64,000 nt of DNA from assembly GCF_028554725.1 (NCBI RefSeq), contig NC_071667.1, forward strand, positions 32,197,501-32,261,500. The letters run 5' to 3'. This document shows, piece after piece, positions 23,088 through 35,307 of this stretch (position 1 is the stretch's first letter; every line of letters begins with the position of its first letter). Under the pieces are notes generated by a model, which saw only the letters and a program-made list of their open reading frames with translations, was not told the DNA's origin and made no database searches. The stretch is from Zeugodacus cucurbitae (taxonomy: Eukaryota; Arthropoda; Insecta; Diptera; Tephritidae). The translations under genes and the position numbers were made by a program.

Positions 23088-23593
23088 GGCGTGTTTTATT
23101 TGACCACCACAAGCGAATAGCTAAATCATGGACAAATAAAACGCATTTAGCTTATTTCATAAAAAATGAATTGTGTTGGCAATGCGGGCCCGAACTCTCA
23201 GCTGAAATGTAATTTATTTGAAAAAAAAGTTGAATTTATAAATCAAATTTCCTTTTGTTTACCGCTTTTCTATAATATTCTGAGCTTTTAAGGAATCTAC
23301 AATCATTATTAGATCCGGGATGGTCTAAATAAATATGGATAAAGTTCGATAGAATTTAAAATTTTGGTTTGTTTACATTTTTATCTGTCAAAATGGGGTT
23401 TCTCGCTATTGCCAACTACATTTTTTTGGAAAAAACCCAAATATTGTGAATGAAAAAAAACGATGAACTGGCAATGCCTCTAGTTCAATATACAAGCTAT
23501 GATAGCTTATGACAAGCCAACATAATTATGTTGGCTAAGTCTTCCATACAAAATAAGCTAATAGCTTAATTTGCTGGTCAAATAAAACACGCC
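23088..23593. mobile_element. MITE with 19-bp perfect inverted ends
   Basis: The first 19 bases (GGCGTGTTTTATTTGACCA) are repeated in reverse complement at 23,575-23,593. TA flanks both ends (23,086-23,087 and 23,594-23,595), suggesting a Tc1/mariner-type TA target, though a 3-bp target cannot be excluded. The 506-bp body is AT-rich with no protein. A long perfect palindrome lies at 23,515-23,536. Confidence 0.75.
23515..23536. repeat. 22-bp perfect palindrome
   Basis: Eleven bases AGCCAACATAA followed at once by their reverse complement. It lies inside the MITE and would form a cruciform or RNA hairpin. Confidence 0.85.
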
Positions 23594-24555
23594 TATTATA
23601 CAATTGAACCATGACAAAAATATTTTAACAAAGCAACAATGACTACCTTCAAAAGATTATAATTTTTTGTTTTCTATTTTTTTTTAATTTTGTTGTCAAC
23701 TCATATAAAGTTCTGTTATTGCAATCTTCCGGGCAATTTTTCTATATTTACTTACTTTCTAAACCTTTCTTGGCCATGCTCGAATATTTCAAGACTAAAA
23801 TTAGCCAGATTGGTGTGGCAGTTCTCGACTTTTTGCGAGACTAACGAACAGCAATTCGTTTTTATATCTATAGAATACAAATTGTTTGTATGGGAGTTTA
23901 GAAAAATGTGAATTTTAGACTTTTTCAAGCAATTTTTTTAAATTTTTCTCTCCGTAAGAACCATCTTCAATCTTCCTGGAATACACACAAAAGAGAATCA
24001 GTGAAATCGGTCCTGCCGTTTTCATGCTATGGAACGGAAAAAGGGTTTCATTTTTATATATATAGATTATACAATAAATAGAAGAATCAATAGAATAACC
24101 TGTTTTTTTTTTTATGATAAATCCATAAAATTGGAAAATGGGTGACGTCACGTCAGGAGGGGGGGTCAGTTCAAAATGTGACAACTTTTGACAAGGAGGG
24201 GGAGAGGGGTTAAAAAGTCCTTAAATTCGTGTGACGTAATTTATGGATGGCCCCTTATTATAACTATTATATTTTATTAATTACTATTATATTATATAAT
24301 AACTATTAATATTATATCTTTATTATTATCTTAGAATTATCATTATTATTTAAAATGAACAAACGGATAATTAATATATATATAATTTTTTTTGCTATAG
24401 AAATATATATATGATTTTACTTTATGTTATGTTGTTTTTTTATTACTTGTTTCATTGTGGTGCGTGGTTCTTTTTATATCTGTAAATGGTGTTTGAAATA
24501 CTAATAAATATGCGCTTAATGTTAACCCATAATTTCATGTTCATTTATTTAATAA
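23594..24555. other. AT-rich stretch with a small MITE-like tail
   Basis: No gene seen. At about 24,140-24,256 a G-rich tract is followed by GTGACGTAATTTATGG and GGCCCCTTA, which resembles the end of a common insect MITE; its partner end was not found. The rest is TA-rich. Confidence 0.4.
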
Positions 24556-24560
24556 AATTG

Positions 24561-26411
24561 AGGCAGAAATGCGCATTGAGGCAGAAATGCGTGAGTATGA
24601 AGAGCTTGACAAGCTGGCCGACAGGGGTAATGCTCCAAAATTTTACGAAAAGATCCGGCGACTAACTGAAGGTTTCAAGACCGGAGCACACTCCTGTAGG
24701 ACCCCCAGCGGTTATCTAGTGGTTGATGACCAGAGTATACTGTGTTTGTGGAGGGAACACTTCTCCAGCCTGCTGAATGGCAGTGAAAGTACAACATCAG
24801 GAGATGGCGAACCCGATTCCCCAATCGACGACGATGGAACAGATGTTCCATTGCCCGACCGTGAAGAAATTAGAATAGCAATTACCCGCTTGAAGAACAA
24901 CAAGGCGGCGGGGCCAGATGGATTACCGGCCGAGCTATTCAAATACGGCGGCGAAGAGCTGATAAGGTGCATGCATCAGCTTCTTTGCGAAATATGGTCG
25001 GAAGAAAGCATGCCGGACGATTGGAATCTCAGTGTACTCTGCCCAATCCACAAAAAGGGAGACCCCGCAATCTGCGCCAACTATCGTGGGATAAGCCTCC
25101 TTAACATCGCTTATAAGGTTCTATCGAGCGTACTGTGTGAAAGACTAAAGCCCACCGTCAACAGACTGATTGGACCTTATCAGTGTGGCTTTAGACTTGG
25201 AAAATCAACAACTGACCAGATATTCACCATGCGCCAAATCTTGGAGAAGACCCGTGAAAAAAGGATCGACACACACCATCTATTTGTCGACTTTAAAGCT
25301 GCTTTCGACAGAATGAAAAGGAGCTGCCTTTATGCCGCGATGTCTGAATTTGGTATCCCCGCAAAACTAATACGGCTGTGTAAGTTGACGTTGAGCAACA
25401 CCAAAAGCTCCGTCAGGATCGGGAAGGACCTCTCCGAGCCGTTCGATACCAAACGAGGTTTCAGACAAGTTGACTCGCTATCGTCCGACTTCTTTAACTT
25501 GATGCTGGAGAAAACTATAAGAGCTGCAGAGCTAAACAGAGAAGGTACAATCTTCTACAAGAGTGTACAGCTACTGGCGTACGCCGATGATATCGATATC
25601 ATTGGAAACAACACCCGCGCCGTTAGTTCTGCTTTTTCCCGCCTGGATAAGGAAGCGAAGCGAATGGGTCTGGTGGTGAACGAGGACAAGACGAAATATC
25701 TCCTGTCATCAAACAAACAGTCAGCGCATTCGCGTCTTGGCTCCCACGTCACTGTTGACAGTCATAACTTTGAAGTTGTAGATAATTTCGTATACCTAGG
25801 AACCAACATTAACACCGATAATAATGTCAGCCTTGAAATCCAACGCAGAATCACTCTTGCCAACAGGTGCTACTATGGACTGAGTAGGCAATTGAAAAGT
25901 AAAGTCCTCTCTCGACGAACAAAAACTAAACTCTACAAGTCCCTCATCATTCCCGTCCTACTTTATGGTGCAGAAGCGTGGACGGTGTCAACATCCGATG
26001 AGACGGCAATAGGAGTTTTCGAGAGAAAGGTTTTGCGGAAGATTTACGGTCCCTTAAACAATGGCAACGGCGAATACCGCAGAAGATGGAATGATGAGCT
26101 GTATGTGTTGTTCGACGACATAGACATAGTCCAGCGAATAAAAAGACAGCGGATACGCTGGCTGGGTCATGTTGTTCGAATGGATGAAAGTGCCCCAGCT
26201 CTGAAAGTTTTCGATGCAGTACCCGCTGGTGGAAGCCGAGGAAGAGGGAGACCTCCACTCCGGTGGAAGGACCAGGTGGAGAAGGACCTGTCTTCACTTG
26301 GTATTACCAATTGGCGCCAAACCGCCAAAAGGAGAGATGCGTGGCGCACTGTTGTGGACTCGGCTATAACCACGTAAGCGGTTTCTACGCCAATTAAGAA
26401 GAAGAAGAAGT
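24561..26411 (+). mobile_element. 5'-truncated RTE insertion R-3
   Basis: RTE copy truncated within the linker upstream of the RT. It ends in an (AAG)n tail at 26,397-26,411. At the 5' junction an 18-nt stretch starting ATTGAGGCAGAAATGCG occurs twice in tandem (from 24,559). No target duplication was recognised. Confidence 0.9.
24569..26377 (+). CDS. RTE reverse transcriptase, 602-codon open frame of truncated R-3
   Basis: Uninterrupted frame covering the whole RT and C-terminal region: NNKAAGPDGLPAELF (RT start), VDFKAAFDRMKRSC (first catalytic D), YADDIDIIGNN (catalytic DD at residues 340-341), IRWLGHVVRMDE and a GGSRGRGRPPLRW basic block near the end. The endonuclease half is absent, so it cannot make its own target nick. 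The intact frame suggests recent insertion. The ATG is probably fortuitous, created at the junction. Confidence 0.85.
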   Translation: MRIEAEMREYEELDKLADRGNAPKFYEKIRRLTEGFKTGAHSCRTPSGYLVVDDQSILCLWREHFSSLLNGSESTTSGDGEPDSPIDDDGTDVPLPDREEIRIAITRLKNNKAAGPDGLPAELFKYGGEELIRCMHQLLCEIWSEESMPDDWNLSVLCPIHKKGDPAICANYRGISLLNIAYKVLSSVLCERLKPTVNRLIGPYQCGFRLGKSTTDQIFTMRQILEKTREKRIDTHHLFVDFKAAFDRMKRSCLYAAMSEFGIPAKLIRLCKLTLSNTKSSVRIGKDLSEPFDTKRGFRQVDSLSSDFFNLMLEKTIRAAELNREGTIFYKSVQLLAYADDIDIIGNNTRAVSSAFSRLDKEAKRMGLVVNEDKTKYLLSSNKQSAHSRLGSHVTVDSHNFEVVDNFVYLGTNINTDNNVSLEIQRRITLANRCYYGLSRQLKSKVLSRRTKTKLYKSLIIPVLLYGAEAWTVSTSDETAIGVFERKVLRKIYGPLNNGNGEYRRRWNDELYVLFDDIDIVQRIKRQRIRWLGHVVRMDESAPALKVFDAVPAGGSRGRGRPPLRWKDQVEKDLSSLGITNWRQTAKRRDAWRTVVDSAITT

Positions 26412-29157
26412 ATGCATGAAGTATGAATCGATTAGAATTATTTATTAGAGAAAATCAACAGCCAATACTATGAGAAAGCCCGGGAAAACTTGCTGAAACT
26501 TATTTTATTAAGCAAATTCATTTCTAATATTGAATAAAGATTTAATAATTGTAATAATACGAAATTTAAAGATACTCACGGATATTTCGAATAAAGAAGA
26601 AAACATTGTAGAAATCGGTAGTTTAGAAACTAAAGTAGCTTGAAAGAAATGCCTTTATTAATTGAATGAATGAGTCTATGATGGATGAAGTAGTTTCGAA
26701 GTATATGACTCGTCTCGAGAGTCCTATGAAGAACAGAAGTACTTTGAATGCTTTGCAAATTATTGCAACGAATCATCTCTACAAGCAGTATCGTTAGAGA
26801 TATAGTTCTGCACCGATAATAATTCACTCAGTATTAGTTCAATTTATAATTGCTCGGCCAGCCGATGGCGAATTTAAAATTTCATAAAAGAAAAAAAAAA
26901 TAGCGGCCGAAAGGTTTAGCGTCTTCCTTAGACACTGCCGATTAGTATTGAATAATTCGAATAGGAAGTTGTGGTGCCGATCAACGTTTTTATATGACTT
27001 TCTGTTTCACTGAAATCTTTATGCCCAGGATTTCACGAAAAATATCGTTAAAATAAAATAAATTTTAATGAGGATAAAGAATCCAATGATTAGTTTTATA
27101 ATCACACCTTTTGTGTGCAAAGAAGCTTTGTTACTGGGCACGTGTCCTTGTAATTCTTACGCCATAATAGAAGCAGCTGAATGGTGGGTTATACAACGAG
27201 AGTGGGGCCGGCGATTGATGATTAATTGAAAAAAAAATAGAAAATAATTTACAATGACAATGTAAAGACCGCCGCTCGATTTAAGCCAATGACTTTTGCT
27301 TTTTATATTAAGTTTATCCCATACACTTTTAGGCTTGTATACCAGTATTGACGTTAAAGAGGATGACAAAAGTCAAAATTGTTAGCACAAAGACTAAGTG
27401 AAGCGGAGAGTTAAGTGAACCTTTAAAAGCTCATCTAATTTTTTTTTTTATTGTAAGTCTAGTTTATAACAGCTTTTTGCTATTAACCTGCGCCTATGCT
27501 AAGGTAATTCAACCTTTTGTTCGATAATCCCGTAATGAGCGCATATTAATTATGTGCTTCAAGCAGCTCTCTTGCCACACGCTCAGTGTCGTTTCACTTT
27601 TAAACGCAATTTTCATCTCCTATTAACGCAAAGCAAATAAAGCAGACAATTTTCACTTTCATCATGCAGGTGTGTCGCATAGTATTTGAAAGACACACGC
27701 CCGCATATAAGTTGTTGAAAATCTGCACATATCAGCAGAGTCACGCATTTTCCACAATAAATATTGGCATTTGTACATGTTAACCTTTTGAATTGCTTAG
27801 CTCTAGAAGCGGACGCACACACCTAACACCTGAGCATGTGGCATTTACTTTCTGTGATGCTTTACATAGGCGCACACCTGCAAATTACGGCTGACATTGA
27901 CATACAATAATGGACAAGAATTTAGTCAGCAAAATTATAATTGGGCGCCATTTTAAGTGTCTTGGTGTAGAATAGAAAATATATGTATGTATTCTAACTG
28001 TATTTCCTACAATGTATGTACACATGTGTAGTTTAATATTTCTATTCTTGTTATGGTATACATAGTCATAGAGACCGGAAAGTTTTCATCTTGGTAAAAT
28101 GATGATAATGAATAAAATCCACAAGCAAAATGATGATAAATATAAATAAATAAAATTATATATCAATATCTGTGGGTAAGCCTTTAAAATAGAGCCCTTG
28201 GTATTCGACTAAGCGACTAAACGAATTAACGGGATAGGGCATTATTCGAATAATAATATTCGGTTTGCAGTATGAATTAAGCAAAGAAAGGAAAATTTAA
28301 ACTGTCTACCTAGTTTATTAAAACTTCATCACACTTTATCTTTAAAAATTACTTTAAATATTTGATAAATATGTTATTAATAAACTAATAAATATTATAT
28401 TTCACAAAATACTTATATTTTAGCGAAGAAAACGGGCTTAAATCATTAAAACACGAAAGATAGTAAGTAACATAATATTGGTTGATATTCTCAAGAATTT
28501 GAAGGTTGCTGTGTTAGCGCATGAAAGTTGAAAATTTTCAACTTCTGTGCGTCTTCGAGTCCGAGTTCGAATTTCGGAGATTTGGTTGCGAAAACATGCG
28601 AAAGCTACGTAGCTCATCTCATAAGAACATGTGCATTCAACTCAACTGTCAAACGTTCGCATTCGCATTCGCGAGCTATGTAGTTTAGCTCTAACCGCTC
28701 ATTTCCGTTTAACCGTTCATTGTCGACTATTCGAATAATGGAAGTTAAATTTTTATTTTTTATTGAAAAAAGTGAAACTAAAAAAAATGCGCACAATGAC
28801 TATATATATATATATACTATTTAATTAAGTTTTATTGTACTGTATTTATTTCTAAAACATATGTTCAATGAAAAATCAAAATAAAAGAACAATTATGCTC
28901 TAAACAATTAAGAAATAAAATGAAAAATTCTGCTCCTTAATTTGCTATTTGCTTTGCATTGAATGTTATAAATCAAACAAAACAAATATGCAAAAAAACT
29001 AAAACATAACAAATTAAAAGTGAAAGCTATCAAAATCAAAAACACTAAACATCTGTTTAATTGAGTGAGCAACAGTTGGTTACCATATATGTATATATTA
29101 GTTTACGTAATGTTAAGTAAATATTGTCCACATGTTTATCTAAATATATGTATATAT
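26412..29157. other. Unassigned AT-rich DNA
   Basis: About 2.7 kb without a repeat or gene I can recognise. Short frames under 75 codons have no motifs. A perfect palindrome lies at 28,525-28,544 and a TA run near 28,801-28,816. Possible host intergenic or intronic DNA. Confidence 0.4.
28525..28544. repeat. 20-bp perfect palindrome
   Basis: AAGTTGAAAA followed directly by TTTTCAACTT. Just downstream, 28,640-28,670 repeats ATTCGC. No attached element found. Confidence 0.8.
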
Positions 29158-30290
29158 CTGTTATACAAAGTTGCTACGAGAGTATTATAGTTTTGTCCAC
29201 ATAACGGTTGGTTGTAAGTCCTAAAACTAAACGAATTAGATATAGGGTTATATATATCAAAATGATCAGGGTGACGAAGCTCAAATCCGGATGTCTGTCT
29301 GTCCGTCCGTCCGTGCAAGCTGTAACTTGAGTAAAAATTGAGATATCCTAATGAAACTTGGAACAAATCAGCAAAATCGGACCACTGCCACGCCCACAAA
29401 ATGACGAAAACACACAAAGTGCCATAACTAAGCCATAAATAAAGCGATGGAAATAAAATTTGGTATGAAGGATCGCACTATGAAGAGGCATATTTGCATG
29501 TAATTTTTTTGGGGAAGTGGGCTTGTCCCCGCCCCCAAATAGGTTTTTTTATATATATATCGCAAACCATTAGAGCTATATAAATCAAACTTTCTGCAGT
29601 CGTTTCTTTTAGCCATTTCCTTATACAGTCCAAAAATGACACAAATCGGATAATAACCACGCCCCCCTCCCATACAAAGGTTAGGTTGAAAATTACTAAA
29701 AGTGGGTTAGCTCACTAACCAAAAACGTCAGAAACACTAAATTTCACATAGGAAATGGCAGATAGAAGCTACACTCAGATTTTACAAAATGGATAATGGG
29801 CGTGGTGTCGCCCACTTATGGGTCAAAAACCATATCTCAGGAACTACTCGACCGGTTTGTAATAGTTTCCTTACATCCCAATGATATGTTGTGAAAATAG
29901 GCCAAATCGCTTCACAACCACGCCTACTTCCTATATACCAGAACTTTGGAGACGATCTGAATCGTTAACTTTACAATATATAAAGTAAGCACTAGTGAAG
30001 ATATCGATGCAGAACTTTGCACAAATACTACGCTTATAGTGTGGCAGCCCCATTCTAAAAATCACCGAAATCGGACCATAGGTTGTCAAGGCCCCATATA
30101 TCGAACATGAGGACCTCGGTACTTCTAACCTAATATTAGGGTTTCCAACTTTCAATGGACTTTATACAATATATATGACGAATATGTGGGTCTAATTGTA
30201 TATTATATAATATTAATAAAGTTAAATAAATAAATTGCGAGGGTATAAAATGTTCGGTTACACCTATACTTAGCCCTTCCTTACTTGTTA
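29158..30290 (+). repeat. Family A copy A-9
   Basis: Near complete. GTCY repeats lie at 29,294-29,312. GC-rich blocks are at 29,388, 29,517, 29,657, 29,798 and 29,918. The 3' hairpin is decayed (CTATAC replaces CCGAAC), but the terminal CCTTACTTG remains near 30,288. Confidence 0.8.
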
Positions 30291-30885
30291 CAAATAAAAT
30301 TGACATAACATAAAAAATAGAATGAAAATAACGAAAAAGAACAGAAAAAAATTAAAACAAGAAAATTTGTTTATTTTGGTGAATGTTCGAGATTTATTTC
30401 ACACACTCTTGTAAGAATTCTGTCAAATGTATAACATTAAAGGCTTATATTAAATAAGATGAATAATATAGCAGTAATTATAACAACACCCACAACAACA
30501 ATGAGTAAAACATTGCCGCAAGCAATCACGTCTGTCCCGCTTCAATTTCAAACAGCAAGCTGTAATTCCATGGAAACCAGTATGAAATATAATTGAAAGA
30601 CACATTGGCACACGAACTCACCGCACAAATTGAGTTGATGGGTTGACATGGCGTATACGCGATTTATTTTCTGTCAGCGTTTTGATTCAAGACTTAATTA
30701 AATACAACAAAACAATTATTCTTGGCTGATATGAACTTATTGATGCTACTGGTTTTATACACTGACAACTTCTTAAGAAAAACCACAGGTAAAGCTGTGG
30801 AAATTCAATTAACTGCGCGCATTTACTCCTGTATGTACGAGTATATACATGTTTGTGTACATTAAAGTAAATATTTTGAGATTAA
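30291..30885. other. Unassigned AT-rich DNA
   Basis: No gene, repeat or RNA recognised. Confidence 0.35.
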
Positions 30886-31252
30886 CAGCCGATTTCACGA
30901 AACAAATTTAAGTGAAAAATAATTAATTTCAGTTTCACCATTTGCCTTAATTTTTATTTAAATGGTCACGCTTTGCCATTTAAATATTATTTAAATACTG
31001 TTATATGTATCCATGGTTACGCTTTTCTATCAGCTGAATTCCCATTTGTTTACCATTTTGACAAAGAATACAGTTTATTTGTTTACAAAAATCAGCTGTT
31101 ATTCTTACTAACATCCCTGTCTTTTAATTTTTTGGATGCCAAATGTCAATAATGGTGAAACTCAGGAAACTTAAGTGCAAAGTTAAATAAAAATTAAAAT
31201 TAAAATTAAATGGAACTTAATTTTCAATTGAAAACTTTCGTGAAACCGGCTG
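30886..31252. mobile_element. PIF/Harbinger-like MITE
   Basis: 367 bp with 17-bp inverted ends (CAGCCGATTTCACGAAA against CAGCCGGTTTCACGAAA, one mismatch), flanked by TAA at 30,883-30,885 and 31,253-31,255. A TWA 3-bp target points to Harbinger-type mobilisation, but the ends differ from those of the intact element at 14,124, which is therefore not its obvious driver. AT-rich body, no protein. Confidence 0.8.
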
Positions 31253-31705
31253 TAAGTAACTGTTGCATGATTGCTTCCCTTTGAAGAGTTGTCTTACATT
31301 TAGCACCCCAGTTTGGAAAACCGTGGAAAAGTCGTACGTTACAGCAATATGCGGATGACAGGGATGCATTGAAGGGATGGGTAAGATAGGAACATGGAAA
31401 TACCAAACAGGATGTACTGTTTATATTCTAGTGGAATTGACTATATATATGAACAGTGATCGATTTTATGGATCTTGCCCCTAGAAACTTTTTCCTGTTG
31501 GTACACCTCGGTAGAAAGCAATTGTTCTCCTTGATGTTTTTCATAGTATTCACAGATGCAATTTTAGAATAACTGCTTTTGACCTTCCAAAACGAGATTG
31601 TGACTGGTAAAACAAAAATTTCCGAGGACCAAATGATCTAAATCAGCTTGGCAAATTGAGAGAATTTCTCTTTTGTAATTTATTAAACTGATAAGTGAAC
31701 TGCGC
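31253..31705. other. Unassigned DNA
   Basis: No supported feature. Short frames only. Confidence 0.35.
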
Positions 31706-32520
31706 GGCGAGGCCGATGGATTTCCGGCCGAGCTATTCAAATACGACCAGCTTCACCAGATTGATACCAACCGAGGTTTTAGACAGGGTTACTCACTATC
31801 GTGCGATTTCTTTAACTAGATGCTGGAAAAAATAATTCGAGCTGCAGACCTAAATAGAGAAAGTATAATCTTTTATAAGAGTATACAGCTACTGATATTA
31901 ATATCATTGGAAACAACACCCGCGCCGTTAGTTCTGCTTTTTCCCCGTCTGGATAAGGAAGCGAAGCATATAGATTTGGTGGTGAACGAGAACAAGACGA
32001 AATATCTCCTGTCATCAAACAAACCGTCATTGGCGTCTTGTCACTGTTGACATTCATAATTTTGAAGTTGTAGATAATTTCGACTATCTGGGAATTATCA
32101 TTAACAGCAATAACAATGTCAGACTGGAAATCCAACGCAGAATCACTCTTGCCAACAGGTGCTACTTTGGACTGAGTAAGCAATTGAAAAGTAAAGTCCT
32201 CTCTCGACGAACAAAAACCAAACTCTACAACTCCCTTATTATTCCCGTTCTAGTTTATGGTGCAGAAGCGTGGACAATGTTAACATCCGATGAGATTTAT
32301 GGTCCCTTATGAAAGTGTTCGAATCTGTACCCGCTGATGGAAGCCGCGGAAGAGGAAGACCTCCACTCCGTTGGAAGGTCCAGGTGGAGAAGGACCTGGC
32401 TTCACTTGGCATTACCAATTGGCGCCAAACTGCCAAAAGAAGAAACGAATGGCGCATTGTTGTGGACTTGGCTATAACCGCGTAAGCGGAGTCTTTGCCA
32501 GTCAAGAAGAAGAAGAAGAT
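31706..32520 (+). pseudogene. Degraded RTE relic R-4
   Basis: Scattered RTE blocks (DGFPAELFKYD, then RQGYSLSCDFF, then DKEAKH and NKTKYLLSSNK), with the YADD block lost, several frameshifts, and a deletion near 32,305 joining IYGP to KVFES. It ends in (AAG)n at 32,504-32,519. An old copy. Confidence 0.8.
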
Positions 32521-33461
32521 TTATTAATTCTGACGAATACTATAACATGTCATTTTTAATATTTGCATAAAATTTTTAGAAAAAAAATTATAAAAAATAT
32601 GTACTTATAAAAAAATTAATAAATGATATAAAAATTATTTATTTAAAAAATTTAGAAAAATGTCCTAAAATTTCTACAGGGTAGGTGTCTTTAATATCTG
32701 TGTTTAATAATAAAAATTGTGCTTTACAAAATATTTAAATCAGCTTACATTTGTAACGGTACATTATTCTATTGTAATGCACTGAGATGAATTATTTGAT
32801 TTTGTAATGGGAATTTTTTTCGCTTACTTATATCTTATACATGTATGCATGGTATAAAATGATGAAAGGAATTAGTTACATTTGGTTAACAACGGGCACA
32901 ACGCCTAAAGCTGACAGACAAGCTGGATAAAAGCATGTCTCAAATGTGGCATTACACTCACGAAATATAAATATATATATATACATATATTATATATATA
33001 TAATTTGTGCTTTGCATTTGACCACAGGAATGTGTCCATTATATGCGTGCGTGTGTGAAAGTATAAAGTAGTCGCATTGTGTTGTTAATCTAAACTACAT
33101 TAAAATGTGATATTTATTATGATGCCAGATTACTTTTTTTTAATAATGTGCGCAGACACAGTACAATTATATAGCGGTGACAGGTGCAATTTTTTTAGAA
33201 TCAGATTACTTTTATATGAAGTGTTTATGCTGTTTATATGCATTAAGTGAATATAAATTAAATTTGCAAACAGCTACATGAGAAAAAGTGAAATCAGCAA
33301 GGGTTTATAATGTGTATTTTATTACTTTTTTTAGTTAGATTTATTTTATATGGACACACATCTGTATATACTTACATATGTATATGTTAATGCTCAAAAG
33401 ATGGTTTATAATGATAATTACTCAAAACTTCATTAATGAGTCCTGAAGCTGATTTAAGACC
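32521..33461. other. Unassigned AT-rich DNA with TA microsatellite
   Basis: A TA-rich microsatellite lies at about 32,967-33,003. Nothing else recognised. Confidence 0.4.
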
Positions 33462-33599
33462 AAAGGTCACCTAAATTTACATGGTGTTTTTCTGGATCAA
33501 GGTAACCTAAAGGTCACCTAAATTTACATGGTGTTTTACTGGATCTAGGTAACCTAAAGGTCACCTAAATTTACATGGTGTTTTACTGGATCTAGGTAT
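33462..33599 (+). repeat. Three-copy 47-bp minisatellite with AAGGTCA boxes
   Basis: Units begin at 33,462, 33,509 and 33,556 with AAAGGTCACCTAAATTTACA and differ at only a few bases. Each contains AAGGTCA, the half-site bound by monomeric nuclear receptors such as FTZ-F1 or ERR. Confidence 0.85.
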
Positions 33600-33654
33600 T
33601 ATGACAGCAGTCATATCGCAAGATTGCCATCCTATTAACCAAAATTTATTCTTA

Positions 33655-34513
33655 TTCTTCTTGACTGGCGTAGACACCGCTTACGCGGTTATAGCCGAGT
33701 CCAAAACAGCGCGCCACGTATCCCTCCTTCTGGCAGTTTGGCGCCAATTGGTTATACCAAGCGAAGCCAGGTCCCTCTCCATCTGGTTATTCCATCGGAG
33801 TGGAGGTCTCCCTCTTCCTCGGCATCCACCAGCGGGTACTGCATCGAATACTTTCAGAGGTGGAGCACTTCAGGCATGCTTTCTTCCGACCATATTCTGC
33901 AAAGAAGCTGATGCATGCACCTTATCAGCTCTTCGCCGACGTATTTGAATAGCTCGGTCGGTAATCCATCGGCCCCCGCCGCCTTATTGTTTTTCAAGCG
34001 GGTAATTGCTATTCGAATTTCTTCACGGTCGGGCAATGGAACATCTGCTCCATCGTCGTCGATTGGGGAATCGGGTTCGCCATCCCCTGGTGTTGTACTT
34101 TCACTGCCATTCAGCAGGCTAGAGAAGTGTTCCCTCCACAAACTCAGTATACTCTGGTCATCAATAACTAGATCACCTAAAATTTTCGAGCATTACCCCT
34201 GTCGGCCAGCTTGTCAAGCTCTTCATACTCACGCATTTCGGCCTCTTTCTTTTTTTGTCTGCAAATGCGTCTCGCTTCCCTCTTCAGCTCTCGGTATCTT
34301 TCCCATCCCGCTCGTGTTGCGGTCGATCGCAACATTGCGAGGTAGGCAGTGTGTTTTCTCTCCACTGCGAGACGACAATCCTCATCATACCAGCTGTTTT
34401 TTTGACTTTTCCGAAAACCAATGGTTTCGGTTGCAGCTGTACGTAAGGAGTTTGATATGCCGTCCCACAGCTCCCTTATACCGAGATGCTGATGAGTGCT
34501 CTCAACGTGATTA
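33655..34513 (-). pseudogene. RTE relic R-5 with the RT core deleted
   Basis: Minus-strand copy. The upstream linker (about 34,510 to 34,180) and the RT start (34,141-33,870, NNKAAGADGLPTELF) are joined near 33,868 directly to the C-terminal tail (33,860-33,655). The whole RT active-site region is gone. The tail ends at the 3' side near 33,655. Confidence 0.85.
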
Positions 34514-34522
34514 GAATAAATA

Positions 34523-35307
34523 CAGTAAAAGCTCCTTGCGTTTTCACTATTCGCGAATTAAAAAAATGAGACCCAATTTCTATATTCGCGACTAAAATTT
34601 TTTTTTATTCGCGGATCTAATAATAAAATTATTCCAATAGGTGTTCAACCCAATATTCTTGTCAAATGGACTAATAAAGTAAAATAAATCTTATTACAAG
34701 AAAATGTTAAATATTCCACTATTATAGCAATATTTTTGAACTTTGGGTAATATTTCCATATAGAAGGGGCTCACATGGAACTGAACTCTTGCTCTTACCA
34801 ATTTTTTAGAAAACTTTAAAAAAACACTTTAAATTAAATGGAACCAATAAACTCTTCACTTTTTTAATAATTTTTTTTTACACAGATCGTGATTGCTAAG
34901 TTTTCGCTACATTGGCTTAATTATATGAGCACACCCGATTAGATCACCTGCGAATGCGCTCTGCGATTTCTTTATGAACATTGATCCGTCTATGGAACGA
35001 AGTCTAATTTTTAAGAGACAAATTGCTAATGCGACTGCTGTGTATCAGTCTAAATTGAAGGAGCTTTTGAAAACTGCTAAGCAAGAAAAAATTACAAAAT
35101 GGTTCAAACCATTGCCTAATCCTTTAGATAATTAATTAAAATGTTCAAAAACTTCAATTAAATCATTTTTTTATATACCTATTTGTTTTTTTTCACCTAG
35201 GAACATATCCCCTATAATCCCATATTAATTACCTTCCCGTATTCACGGTTTCTGTATTCGCGGCATATTTATGGAACATATACCCCGCGAATAAAGAGCT
35301 TTTACTG
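34523..35307 (+). mobile_element. Non-autonomous Tigger/pogo-like element B1
   Basis: 785 bp with inverted ends beginning CAGTAAAAGCTC, flanked by TA (34,521-34,522 and 35,308-35,309). Near 34,958-35,135 the C-terminal end of a pogo/Tigger transposase is readable (CDFFMNIDPSMERSLIFKRQ ending FKPLPNPLDN). The DDE region is deleted. It has no family A insertion, so it serves as the empty site for B2 and B3. Confidence 0.85.

Noticed and set aside
28525..28600. Possible tRNA B-box (GAGTTCGAATTT) near 28,565
   Set aside because: No matching A-box, acceptor stem or anticodon arm could be folded around it.
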